Positions 10,990-21,869 of a stretch of DNA of 64,000 nt are shown here, piece after piece. The notes beneath the pieces were generated by a model. It made no database searches, was not told the DNA's origin, and saw only the letters and a program-made list of their open reading frames with translations. Every line of letters starts with the position of its first letter. Positions within the stretch are counted from its first letter, which is position 1. The stretch lies in NCBI GenBank assembly GCA_030549495.1, contig JAUIRK010000883.1, positions 1,049,501 through 1,113,500 of the forward strand, in the 5' to 3' direction. The position numbers and the translations under genes were made by a program. This DNA is from Nectonema munidae (taxonomy: Eukaryota; Nematomorpha; Nectonematoida; Nectonematidae).

Positions 10990-12030
10990 TGGCCTCTTTT
11001 TTCACAGTGAAGATCCGCCGTCACATTTTTCTCCTAAAAAGAGCAGACTAATCTGTGTTGAACACTATTTCACGTGAATAGCTTTTCTCAATAATCATCT
11101 TGAAAGTTTCTTTGAATTTTTAGGGGTAGGTTTCTTTGCAGATCCTGCTTTACCCTCACTTTTTAATTTAAACATTTTTTGAATTTTCTTGATCAAGTTT
11201 TGTTGTCAGTAAATTTTATTGCTAGATGGCTAAGGATCCTTTCAATATATATTGCCTTCATCAGAAAATTTGTAATAGTATTATCTGCCATACTTCTATT
11301 TAAGGGAGCAATTTTCTTTTTGCGGTCTCTTATCCAAAGGACTAAAGCAAATACCATTTTTCTATGGTCTTGTTTAGTGCAGCTTTCACAATTTTCGCAG
11401 TCGTGTTCAATGTTACAGTGCTATCGATCTTATGTTTTTTTCTCCTTCTTTATGTAGGGAACGCTGGATTCATTGATTCCCTAGACAAGACCAACATCTG
11501 CATAGTCTCTCCAATCTTTCAATATGTGACTTTTCCATTATTGTAGACATTTTCCTCCTGCTCTAAGAGTCATATACCAATATTTTTTCCCAATTTAATG
11601 TTGAAGTCAATATTTTATAAAAATAAATCATCTTATATATGTTAAAACTTTGGTAATCATTCAATTTGACTTATCTTGGGATCTGAGGGTGGGTAACTAC
11701 TTTTTTTCTCACTACTGTAGAACGTAGAAATCCTAATCTGAATTCCCAAGATCCACAAAAAATCGCAATGAATAGAGGAACAATGCGATATTAATTTTCG
11801 TAAAAATCCGTCAAAATCGAAGCGCTAAAGAGCGATGGAATACTGTATATATAATATAGTTAGTTTTAGGTAAATTTGTTAATTAGTTACACAAAAAGTT
11901 GATGAAGAAGTAATTTTTCAAATTTTATGCTATGTTTGCTAGTTAGTTACCATTGTTGCTAAGTTTATGGGAGATTTGATATTTAGCTTTCGGAAACATT
12001 ATGGGCTGGGAAAAATAATATATTTATAGA
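10990..12030. other. Intergenic stretch with weak transposon-like signal
   Basis: The opposite strand near 11200-11400 faintly resembles a Tigger helix-turn-helix (ALNKTIEKW, then RDRKKK), but too weakly to call. The rest is AT-rich and unassigned. Confidence 0.3.
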
Positions 12031-12035
12031 GTATT

Positions 12036-12196
12036 GGTTGGTTGGAGATATCAAAGCAATTCAGCCATAAGGCTATGCTTAAGATGGTTAATCACAATTT
12101 TTGTGAATTTGTTTTTAGATTTGGGAGCCTTGGGGATCGAACCCCTCACCTTCAACTGTTAAGCTGAGAAGTACACCCTAACAACCATTGAGGCTC
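12036..12196 (-). repeat. tRNA-like SINE (family C) or tRNA pseudogene
   Basis: On the minus strand the head starts GAGCCTCAATGGTTGTTAGG and contains an exact B-box core GGTTCGATCC (12133-12142) followed by CCAAGGCTCC, so six of seven acceptor-stem pairs remain. The anticodon arm does not pair well, so this is not a working tRNA. The body continues to about 12036 with an unrelated sequence, as in a tRNA-derived SINE. Confidence 0.55.
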
Positions 12197-12204
12197 ATAT
12201 AAAA

Positions 12205-13365
12205 TGGAATGTAAAAATTATATAGGAATTAAATTATTGGAGCATTTGATTAATCTAATGGGAAAAACAAGACAAAGAAAAACATATTTTAATTGTCTAT
12301 AATATCAAGTATACAGCGTAGATAATGTCTTTGTGGTGAAGATGTTAGAAGAGGATTTTTTCTGTGTGATATTATCCTATTATATTCCTCACTTATATTT
12401 TGCAAAACATAATATCACACGTATTCAGCTTAACTCTTCTGAAATTTTTATTGAAAAATAGAAATTTATTTCATATGAAAACTAAAAAAAGATGGTCGAG
12501 GTAGGTCATATTCTCTAATTTCAAAAAACAAGACACTATTTCTCTTGTAGAAGTTATATTTTTGTAGGGTAGCATTTTAAACCAATATAGACCACTTCTA
12601 ATGCAATTTTCAAAGAGTAATCAATACTATTTTTTGACATGGTGTTTGGAAGATATTGTCTCATTAAATGATAAATTAAATATACACGGCTAATTTTATA
12701 ATTATATTCTTTGAGATATTTTCTGCTATAACGTTTTACTTAATAACCTCTATTGATTGAAACATATTATTGGACTATTTGGAGACGGTTCAAAAGGACT
12801 ATAAGGTAACGTAATAATCATAAAACCCCATTTCTTTCTACAGATATGCTTGTATTAAAAAGCAAGATTTTATTTTGGAACTGTTCCGAGAGTTTTCTAT
12901 CCTTTTCCCTTAGTTCTTTGAATAGACAATAACAAGTAAAAAGAATGTCAAAATAAAGATAGTTGCAAGTTGTATTTATAATAATAATCCCACTATATTA
13001 TTATATTCTAAATTTCTTTTCGCTTTTATTTTTTTGACATTTTCTTATCATTCGAACAGTATATTCGTTAATGCGGTCTTAGGTTGTATCATGAATAAAA
13101 TTAGAATAGATTAATATAATTCTAATCTTATGATTTTTTTAAAAGGATTATTTAATTAGAACAGAATTTTAATGCTTTATAACACTCAAAAAAAGCGTTT
13201 TTTCCACCCATAAATATTTCGCCTTACTTTTTTGATGGTGAAAGCTATCAGAAATTTTTATATATAAAAGCTGAAAATTATTTTAGTTTAGTTGAAGCAA
13301 AATTTGGAAGATCCAAATTTGTAGTATTTCCATTTTCATCTTCACAGTGATATTATTGAAAATCT
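12205..13365. other. AT-rich stretch, nothing recognised
   Basis: No coding frame over 60 residues and no defined repeat end seen. Confidence 0.35.
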
Positions 13366-13369
13366 AAGA

Positions 13370-14090
13370 AAGAAACAGATACAAACTGATTTTTGCTGAT
13401 GGTTTGGTTATTGTTGCTAAAAAATTGTAAGAAAGATGATGAATATGGTAGAATTTAATGGAAGATTATAGGAATGAAGTTAAATCTTACAAAATGTGAG
13501 TATAAGTTCATAAATCGATTATAGAATGTGCTTTGTTAATTGAAAAAATAATAGAAAAATAAAAATAGATTCGTCTAAATATTTAGGGTGGGTTTTAATT
13601 TCAACGGGTTACTGTTATCAAGAAATTTAACATAGGATATTGCCGGGTAATCTGCGGTTGCCTGTAAACCAACATATGTGGCTTATGTATGGGGGCGCAT
13701 CAAACAACTTACAAACTATAACAGTGGATAAAATTGGCTTTGAAATAAATTTTATGATGTAGGAGAAATTATGTTTGAAAAAGATCTTTGTCAACTTAAA
13801 GGCAAAATCCTATAATTCAAAGTTTCGACCTGTAGCAAAATAAAGAAATTTACGCATTAAAGAAAAAAAGAAAATAAATTTACTACACGGAAAGGAATAT
13901 TAAGAAGACTTTTTGGAATAAAATAGAGTTTACAAAATTATAAATTTTATAATGAGTAAAAAATTAAGAATTAACAATATTTACAAAGTTATATCAGAAA
14001 CAAGATTATAACAATAGTTTTTTATGAATAGTTTAAAGAAAAACAAGGGTAAGATTGAGATATGAAAAAGAAAAGCTGAGTGTCCTTGAT
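13370..14090 (+). mobile_element. Decayed LINE reverse-transcriptase segment (RTE/BovB-like)
   Basis: Translation near 13390 gives FADGLVIVAK, matching the FADD(I/V)VLIA catalytic block of LINE reverse transcriptases (here FADG). It is followed at the usual spacing by GMKLNLTKCEY and the FKYLG-like step. Many stops interrupt it and no ends were seen. The RTE assignment rests on spacing and the LNLTK motif, so the clade is uncertain. Confidence 0.6.
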
Positions 14091-14141
14091 GTGTAAAGAA
14101 GATAATTCATGCCACCGATCACTGTTTCAAGGGAAATTGAA

Positions 14142-14163
14142 AAGAAGAAGAAGAAGAAGAAAA
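14142..14163 (+). repeat. (GAA)n microsatellite
   Basis: A short uninterrupted AAG/GAA run at the end of the LINE relic. Confidence 0.9.
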
Positions 14164-14500
14164 ATTAAAACAACCACACTGTACGGTTTAAAAATACACC
14201 TGTTCAGCTTATTAAATAAAAGAAGAGAAATTATTTTAAAAAATTAGAATTAATTTCGAATTTTTTAGTTTAAATAAATCAAAATCTAAGTTTATATTTT
14301 TATATTTTACATATTTTTTATTTAATTTTAAACATTTTTACATTATAGTCTTGTTTTTTTCTCTGGCTCGCAGTAAGTTGTGTAATTGTTTTTCCTATCT
14401 AATAAACCTTTTTCATTAATATAAGTTTTCTAATTGATTTTTTTTTCTTTAGAAAAACTTAAGTTGATTGGTAAAACTTTTAATATATATAAATCTCAAA

Positions 14501-14776
14501 ATGTCAGGCCCTGAAAAAAAAGCTGTCATTAAAAATGTTGATATGTCTGATGAAATGAAGTCGGATGCAATTGATGTTGCAACTCGAGCACTTGAACAGT
14601 TTTCTATAGAAAAAGATATTGCTGCAACAATAAAAAAAGAGTTTGATCGTAAACATGGTCCAACTTGGCATTGTGTTTTAGGAAGAAATTTTGGCTCTTA
14701 TGTTACTCACGAAACGAACAATTTTATATATTTTTATCTTGGTCAAGTCGCAATCTTGCTTTTTAAATCTGGATGA
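14501..14776 (+). CDS. DYNLL: Dynein light chain LC8-type, intact single-exon gene
   Basis: The 91-residue product begins [12 protein letters not shown] and ends [11 protein letters not shown], the exact C-terminal signature of LC8 (DYNLL/ctp). LC8 is a small dimeric hub that binds dynein intermediate chain and many other partners through a beta groove. The core [20 protein letters not shown] and [16 protein letters not shown] is typical. Family length is 89; two extra residues lie at the N-terminus. The start at 14501 has a good animal context (CAAAATG), and no upstream in-frame ATG is needed. The coding region has no intron. A T-rich tract ending in AG at 14451-14452 could be a 5'-UTR splice acceptor. 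After THET, the usual K/R-H pair is replaced by NN, an unusual change at the ligand-groove edge. It could be a divergent paralogue or an expressed retrocopy. No frame damage is seen. Confidence 0.93.
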   Translation: MSGPEKKAVIKNVDMSDEMKSDAIDVATRALEQFSIEKDIAATIKKEFDRKHGPTWHCVLGRNFGSYVTHETNNFIYFYLGQVAILLFKSG

Positions 14777-14929
14777 ATAATTTCGAAGAAGTTTGTTACT
14801 TTTATTATTTATATCGATATAATTACCATTACTTTTGTATTCTTATTTTTAATATTGTACTTTCTTTTATGTGTCTCTGACATTCATATTTCTCACATTT
14901 GATTCTTGTTTATCTCATCATTCATTTTA

Positions 14930-14935
14930 ATTAAA
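14930..14935 (+). terminator. Candidate LC8 poly(A) signal (ATTAAA)
   Basis: The common variant signal lies about 154 bases after the LC8 stop; no AATAAA was seen nearer. Confidence 0.35.
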
Positions 14936-14939
14936 TTTT

Positions 14940-17770
14940 AAAATACACATCTCTAATTGAATTGTAAAAGAACATAATATTTTGTAATTTAGCTCTTTTC
15001 TAACTTTGAATAATTACATTACACATGATACACACATATTATACTTGTATTTTTATATAAAGATTTTAAAATGATTTTTTATTGCTTATATGAAGTAGTT
15101 TATATAGTATTTCCATTATTTTTACCCTAATTTTTCGTGTAACCATACCTTGTTTTTTATCCCCTCAAATTTCTCTATTTTATGGACTTAAAAAAATGAA
15201 AGATAGATGAAAGTAGAACATATTAATTTTCGGTTAAATTTAATGCTAAATATACTTTTTTTTAATACTAAAAAAAAATTAGTGTATTTGAAAGCTAGAT
15301 TTTGAAACTTTATTTTTAGAAATGTTAAAATAGGTAAATAAAAAGTTTCACATTCTTCTATATCCCCAGGATTATGTTATTGATCTGCAGTTATTAAGTT
15401 TCTAAAAAGGAATCAAACTTCTGACAGCCCTAACCTAAGTGGTTTTTTTGTGAAAAATATTTCAAGATTTGTTATAGCAATAATTAAAAGCTCTTAATAT
15501 TCTCTCAATTTCAATAGCTTAATTTTTTCACAATATGTTTTCATGTTTTACTCTGAATTTATTCACAATAATCCTAAATTTATATTTGTTGAGTATAAAA
15601 ATGAGTAATTTGGTTTTTGGTCTAAATTTCGTGTTTTATCTGCGATCTTTGTATATAAAAATTAAGCTAAACGCATTTTTAGACTTGTATATGGTATTCG
15701 TATATATAGGATAAATTTTTTTAATTTCGCATTATGAATTTTTCTAATAAAAAAGTATTTTTTAAACTAATTTACGGAAAAACTTTTATCAACTGATTCT
15801 AAAGAATAACCACCTAACTATTTTTTGTTATCTGCGTTCATAAAGGGTCTTTGATCTCATAATCATGCCAGATGTGTTACGAAATATACACACACACCGA
15901 AAAGGATTAGACCAAGCTTGAAAAATGTGCTGTTTGTCTATTGTAATAGTATATTGATTTTCTATCGTAAACGCTCTCTTTCAAAAAATTTTTTTTTTTT
16001 AAATTTTTTTTCCAAAAACTTTACTCACAGAATGAGCTTTCCACACTTTTTGACTGAGTGTCGGGTGATTATAGATTTTCTTTGATGTTGAGCGCGCGGA
16101 GGTAAAAGCAACACCCCGTATCATAGCTTTTGTTCTACGTAAGTATATGAAATATATGTGATGTACCGATTAAATCGGCACCTGTATCTCCTTATTTTTG
16201 TTTAATCTGCATTAGCAATTTTTTTTGTTATTCAATTTCTTGAGTAGAAGAGGTGAATGTTTAAGTATTACTGTAAATTTAAACATGGTATTTCTTTGAA
16301 AAAACATATTCTCTGCTTCCTTTTTGGAGTAAAAACAACAGCACGAATGCGTATTATTCTGAGACATATGTTCTCAACTCCATGCTTGGGACCGTAATTA
16401 GAGTCGTGAGTGTATTCCCAAAAGCCGCTTTCAGTGGGGACATACGATACGTTACGTTTCAAAATTGCGTAAGAAAAAAAACGAATTTACAGTAAATACT
16501 GGAATTTGCTACGATTTATATTTTGCTACAGTGCTTATTTATCTTAGTTTTTTTGAATATGATATACCTGCCAGTTTAAAAACATTCATAATCATCACTC
16601 AGATGCAACTGTGCACACAAACATACGCAAGTTCAAACAGCCATACACTATATTCTTCTGAAGCTTGCTCTTCTTCAATTGAATAGCCTAACCGGGATTA
16701 TAATTAAGGTTCTCTCTAAGTGTTTCGCTTGACCCTCCTTGATAGATTAAATTGTTTTAACAATTTTAAAGCTAACATCAAAATTTGGAATAAAAACTCC
16801 AAATTGGAGTATAACACAAAATGACTGATAACATTATCCTTGATTATTGTGTATGCGTCTCCCTCCTACGTTGTAATCAATTCGTTTTAAACGAGATATT
16901 TTCTCTCACTTTCCAACTAAAAAAGTTGTCAGGAATTTTACTTCATGAAAAAATGATAAAATTTATTGCAGTAACAACAAAGCTAGACTCTTCTCCTTCT
17001 TTAACTACATCTTTTCACACTTCTATGTAGGTTCTATGCTTTTGATCAGCTTATCAACAATGCTAAAAGATTATTATTATAAAAAAAAATAAAAATAGTC
17101 TTTTACTGCCTAAAACGTGTTTTTTTAAAACATCAACAGTATAAAGAATACACTATTTTTTCTATCAATTGAAAATATATTTTTTTTGGTTTGAATCGAA
17201 TATTTACGCTAAGTCTAAACTGAAATTTTATTCTCACGTATCAAAACAATGTTAAATTATATTATATATGTTAGACTTACCATATGTCGCGGTAAACAAA
17301 AATCAAGTTAAAAAAGTTCTTTTCAAAAATCCCAATTTGAACCTCGTGACTTTGTAATTGTCTCTTAATAACCTTAGCAGGACGGGTCTTTTTTTAGCAA
17401 CGCTAGGAACGGTCAATGAATGTTTTACTCCCATTATCAAAACTTCAAATTTGTATGCTTCCTGTAAGTTTTCAGACAAAATCTATGATCCAAATCATAT
17501 TTAGTCTGGAATAAAGTTTCATCCTGTGTAAAAATCTGCATTTAGGGTAAACAGAACAAGAAACAATATTTCGAGTATTTTATAGATGGCGGTAAACACT
17601 ATCACAAATACTTTAATAAATAAAAAGTTGTCAAAAATATTTATTTTTGAAATTAAAATTAAGTAAGGTTAATTAATTAGAAATTAAATTTCAGTATTTT
17701 ATATGTATATTATCCACACAATATGAACTAGCTCGAATTATATGCAATAAAAATGTAAAATTTTAATCTT
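14940..17770. other. AT-rich intergenic stretch, no gene recognised
   Basis: Short open frames at 16465-16686 and 16821-17030 have no recognisable motif or gene-like codon pattern. No repeat ends could be defined. Confidence 0.35.
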
Positions 17771-17779
17771 ACAATTCAT

Positions 17780-17940
17780 AAATGAGTTTTACAGTTTTTA
17801 CACAAAATTAAAGTAGGATCTTTGCATGTGAACTTCGCACATGCACTGCATTTTCTTGTTCCCCCTTTTCTAGGGGAACAATTATTAGTAGAAGAGCACA
17901 TCCTCTTAGAGCAGATGATGTAACACTTTCACTAGTGCTG
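17780..17940 (-). pseudogene. piggyBac C-terminal cysteine-rich domain scrap
   Basis: The minus strand reads KRMCSSTNNCSPRKGGTRKC, then SACAKFTCKDPTLILCKNC. These evenly spaced cysteines resemble the RING-like tail of piggyBac transposases. The rest of the transposase is absent. A different piggyBac relic lies at 51040-51530. Confidence 0.5.
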
Positions 17941-18232
17941 GTGAAACCGTAAAAAGATAACAAGTTCTAATTAGCATTGACTTTTCGGCCAAAAGTAAAG
18001 CTAGGCTGCATCTGTCTCATAACACATTTTCTTCCTCCTTTTACAACTGGAGGAGGAGGATACACACTGAATCGTTTTGCCTTCATAATCACTCAGCTAT
18101 TATTAGCTTTATGGAAGGAGCAACTGGGCATCGTCTCGATGGCTCTGAAAAAAGAAGGAATTGTCGCAGAGTGTGGAGAGAAATGCGCAAATAAGCCCTG
18201 AAACAGATCTTATGAAAGTTATGTCTGTCAAG

Positions 18233-18263
18233 TTGTGTGTGTGTTTGTGTGTGTGTGTGTGTG
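18233..18263 (+). repeat. (GT)n microsatellite
   Basis: Interrupted GT dinucleotide run. Confidence 0.9.
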
Positions 18264-18850
18264 GATATAATCTAAATCGAAGTTTAAGCAAAAACCTATT
18301 TCCAATGCAAAATTGAGTTAATTAGTCTCTTTGAGAAATGGCGGACGCAGGAGATAGAAGAGCAAACACAAGTGAATAATGCATCGATAAGATGTGTTGT
18401 ATATGTTGCATGCTTGCTGCGCTTGTGAGTGCGTGTTTTTAAAAATTATGAGGAAGTCGTTCTATACAGATGCCTATCTGAGCATATTTTATGTTATCTA
18501 CAAACTTCCCTTGTAACGAAAAACTGATGTAACTTGTATGGCTATTCCAGTAATTCCTTTCTTTCAAACAACGATAATGTTTTAGTGTTATCGAGGCTTG
18601 ATTTTAAAGGAATAAAGGCGATGGTGAAGGGATGATTCGCGCTGGCATCGTTTTATAGTAAACGAAAGTTTGACTATTATTGACCTTTTTGTAATTAAAG
18701 AAAAGTTTCGTGGTGTAAAATTGCTTAACAAGTTTTTAGTGGTGTATGAAGTAAATATCAAAACAATGCTTTTAGCTAATTAAAGAAAGAAATAGGTAGA
18801 AAAATTGGCGTCTGTTGGGGAACTAATTTTATTCATTATAATGAGGAAGA

Positions 18851-18963
18851 TGTGAGCAAAAGGTTGGTTAGTAGATGATGCTGGACTTCGGTAACTCAAT
18901 GTCTTGGGTTCGATCCTGCATTAAGCCTTCTTTCCCACCCACGGCACTTTTACTTTTGTATTA
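18851..18963 (+). repeat. tRNA-derived SINE family A, copy 2
   Basis: The head has GGTTGGTTAGTAGATGATGC and an exact B box in CTTGGGTTCGATCCTGC, then the family body TTAAGCCTTCTTT and the end TTTTACTTTTGTATTA. The middle of the body is deleted compared with the 48782 copy. Confidence 0.82.
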
Positions 18964-18969
18964 GCAATA

Positions 18970-19325
18970 TTTCCATTTGACAGGCGTGTTTTGATTGCAG
19001 TAAACCTCCAGCTATTGCGAACATTTTTCATGAAGTTCAAAATTCTAAAAACTCACAAATTTCAGCATTGTCGATTCGGTTAATTAATGGTTAGGAGTTT
19101 GTTCAATAAGAAAAACATAAAATCAGATTTGTATACTTAATGTATTTAAACGTTTTGTACCTTCTTAAAGTGTTTTTGGTTTTTAATGTGGTGTTTAGTG
19201 CAACTCATAGATATAAGTTCAGTAGCTTAGAAATGTTCTTTTTGGAAGTTATTTACGAAATTTGGCAATGTCTTTATTAAAATGGTTTACTTTAAACTTT
19301 TCCAACGAATGCCAATCACTCGTTA
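18970..19325. other. Intergenic stretch, nothing recognised
   Basis: AT-rich, no coding or repeat signal identified. Confidence 0.35.
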
Positions 19326-19329
19326 GCCA

Positions 19330-19850
19330 GATCATCATCATTGTGCCAGATCCATTTGGACGTGGGCAACCATGGAGTCTGATATGCCATGGTTATTCTT
19401 GGAATTAGTACGTGGTGAGGTCTCCAGTTCTCTTCCACGCTGCAGTTATAAGCTACAGTCCTAGCCTTTATCTAAGTGACTGCAAGGCATCAGAGACTAG
19501 GCTTATTTGAAGACGGCCTTACTCGTCTTGTCGCGACATCATCATCAACATGGAGAGCATTTAGACGTAGAAGACGTCACCCAAACTACTACTCCGTTTC
19601 CAATGTCACCGCTGTTTGTTCGCGACTGCCTATTCGTTAAGCCAGGCTTGCTTATGTCGCAGCTAACCACGATATCTGGTGGCCGTCCCACACTATCCAC
19701 AACCTGTGCGAATAATCTCAGCAATTTTATAAAATCAATAAAATATAACCTCATTTTCCTACACGATCTGTTTGATGTCATCCGTGATTACAATTCTACT
19801 AAAGCTGATTTTTAACGGGCGCCAATAATTATTCTCAGAATTCTCATATC
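19330..19850. other. GC-richer block of unknown nature
   Basis: Base composition rises to about 45-50% GC by direct counting of several lines, against about 30% around it. Open frames of 102 residues (+, 19507-19815) and 78 residues (-, 19545-19781) overlap, and neither resembles a known family to me. Abrupt composition and A-rich downstream sequence suggest a mobile insert. A run ending GGGTTTACTG at about 19889 resembles a pogo-type terminus. Confidence 0.4.
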
Positions 19851-20025
19851 AGATGTCTCAGAATCGATCACCCTTGGATATGAGGGGTTTACTGTTTTCG
19901 AATAACTATATTCATTTTTATGTTTATGTGTCGTAAAAGGCAGCAAGAAAAAGCGTCAAACTGAAGATTCGTCATTTTTTCAGGAATTGAATGTGACGTA
20001 AAAACACGACTTTACGCACGAACAC

Positions 20026-21865
20026 ACAACAAACCTGGCTTAGCGACCCACTGTATTGCGACCATAGATTTTTCCTCCCGACGAAAAGTGAACTTTTTTC
20101 ACCCTACACACTGTCTAACGCGACCTTCGACCATGTTTTGCACTAAAATTTATCAAAAAAACCTGTATTAAACGACTATTTTGCTGACAGTTACATTTTA
20201 AACACACTTGAAAAAAAAGTGCAATTGTTGCACAGTAGGACTAGTAAAACTGATTTTTCTTTGTGACACATCATATGTCATACAGCAATACTTTGAACAC
20301 AATCAATGTGACATGGATGAAAGCAGCCTTATGATGAATAAAAGCAGTCTGTTTCAATAAATTTGTTACACTACGTCTAATTTGACGTACACACAAACAG
20401 CTTCATTAGAAGTTTTTCCGTGTTGATTTCTCATTATCAGCCACTTTTCATATCTTTTGTTCTTGTTGTGTTTCACGTAAGCTTTATTGGTTACAAATTT
20501 CAATATAATTTTGTTAGATCGAGCAGCTTATAAAATAGCTGCTGACATGGGTGTAGGTAAAACTCAAATCCAAACATTAAGAAAAAGGAAAGCACAATTG
20601 TTAGAAGATTATTCTAAATCTTGTGTGTCAACAGTTTCAAAAAGAAAAAACTATCTCACAGGTAATGAAGAAATAAACACTCTAACATACAGGGGGTTTA
20701 TTGACGCTTTGGCTAGAGGCCTTCCAGTCAGTGGACCAATTCTCAAAACCAAAGCTTTGCTGAAGAACTTGGAAAATCGAATTTCAAAGCTTTAAATGGT
20801 TGGCTAGAGAACTTTATTCGTAGAAACAACATTGTTTTTGGTAACATGACAGGCGATAGAGCAGATATTTGTCAATCAACCGTTGAAGAATGGAAATTGA
20901 AACTTGAGAAAATTTGTGAAGACATTTTTAATTTAGACGAAACTGGGCTTTTTTTCAAAGAAACAACAACAAAAAACTTTTCATTTGAAAGGTAAAAAAA
21001 GTTTCGAATTGTTGAATTTGTATAATTTTTGATAGTTTTTAGGTGAAGAGTGTCCAGGTTGAAAACGATCAAAGGAAAGAATAACAATAGCACTTTGTGC
21101 CAGTATGACTGGAGAAAAAATAAAAGCTTTAGTGATTGCAAAATCAAAGTGTCCAAGATGCTTTTCAAAAGTGAAGTTGAGCTCTTTAGCAGTAGAATAA
21201 TAGTTTAATAGAAAAGCTTGGATGCTACAAAATTTTAATAGGAAAATGAAAGTTGAAAAAAGGAACGTCCTTCTATTCATTGATAATTTGGATCAATCCC
21301 AAAAATCCCATCAATGCCCCTTGTCATCCCAATCTTAAGCTCAGTAATGTTAAAATTCAATTCCTTCCCCCTAATACAACTGGTAAAACTCAGCCAATGA
21401 ATCAAGGGATAATTGAAGCAATGAAGTTAAAGTTTAGAAAACGTCAAGTAAGTGTTTTTTTAATCTACTGAACAATCGCTCATTTTTCTATAGCTTTTCC
21501 ATATAGTGAGACAAATGGGCAGAGATGAATCAAGATGTATTAATGCAAGTCCACCCCTAAAATCAAAAAGTTTGCTCTTCATCATGGCTTAGGAAAAGCT
21601 CTGGAATACATGGTGAAAACAGGTTTTGAGATTGACAAAATGTCAGCAAAATCCTTACAACAAAAAAAAATAACTGATTATTTTAAAGTTTAAATAAATT
21701 AATTTTAACTTTTATAATTGTGATTCAATCTTCTACGACATTTTGGTTTACAATTTATTGAAGTCAATATTTTGAAATATTTTCACGCTGTTTTTAACGA
21801 CCACCTGTCTAATGCGACCAAAATTAGGTCTTACCTTGAATGGTCGTTTAATACAGGTTTGACTG
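20026..21865 (+). mobile_element. Tigger/pogo transposon, nearly full length
   Basis: The right end reads CAGTCAAACCTGTATTAAAC on the opposite strand, followed by TA at 21866-21867. The left end has the matching AAACCTGGCTTAGCGACC about 1.84 kb away. Sub-terminal repeats containing CTGTCTAACGCGACC (left) and CTGTCTAATGCGACC (right, on the plus strand) occur near both ends. It encloses a pogo-type transposase frame in several pieces. Confidence 0.75.
20487..21680 (+). pseudogene. Tigger transposase (CENP-B-like), broken
   Basis: The frame at 20487-20795 has the helix-turn-helix AAYKIAADMGVGKTQIQTLR and a second DNA-binding segment (YRGFIDALARGLPVSGPIL), as in Tigger/CENP-B. Just downstream come FKALNGWLENF and FNLDETGLFFK, with the first catalytic Asp in LDETG. 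LLFIDNLDQSQKSH near 21270 holds the second, and LPPNTTGKTQPMNQGIIEA near 21370-21420 the third block. In that block the usual QPxDQG aspartate is an Asn. A frame break after the DNA-binding part (about 20795) and others around 21000-21250 separate the pieces. It ends near 21690 with ITDYFK. Confidence 0.85.
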
Positions 21866-21869
21866 TATA

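Noticed and set aside
11100-11560. Minus-strand Tigger-like segment and overlapping plus-strand hydrophobic frames
   Set aside because: Similarity is faint; the plus-strand frames look like translated non-coding DNA.
12120-12196. Functional tRNA on the minus strand
   Set aside because: The B box and most of the acceptor stem are present, but the anticodon arm does not pair; reported as SINE or pseudogene instead.
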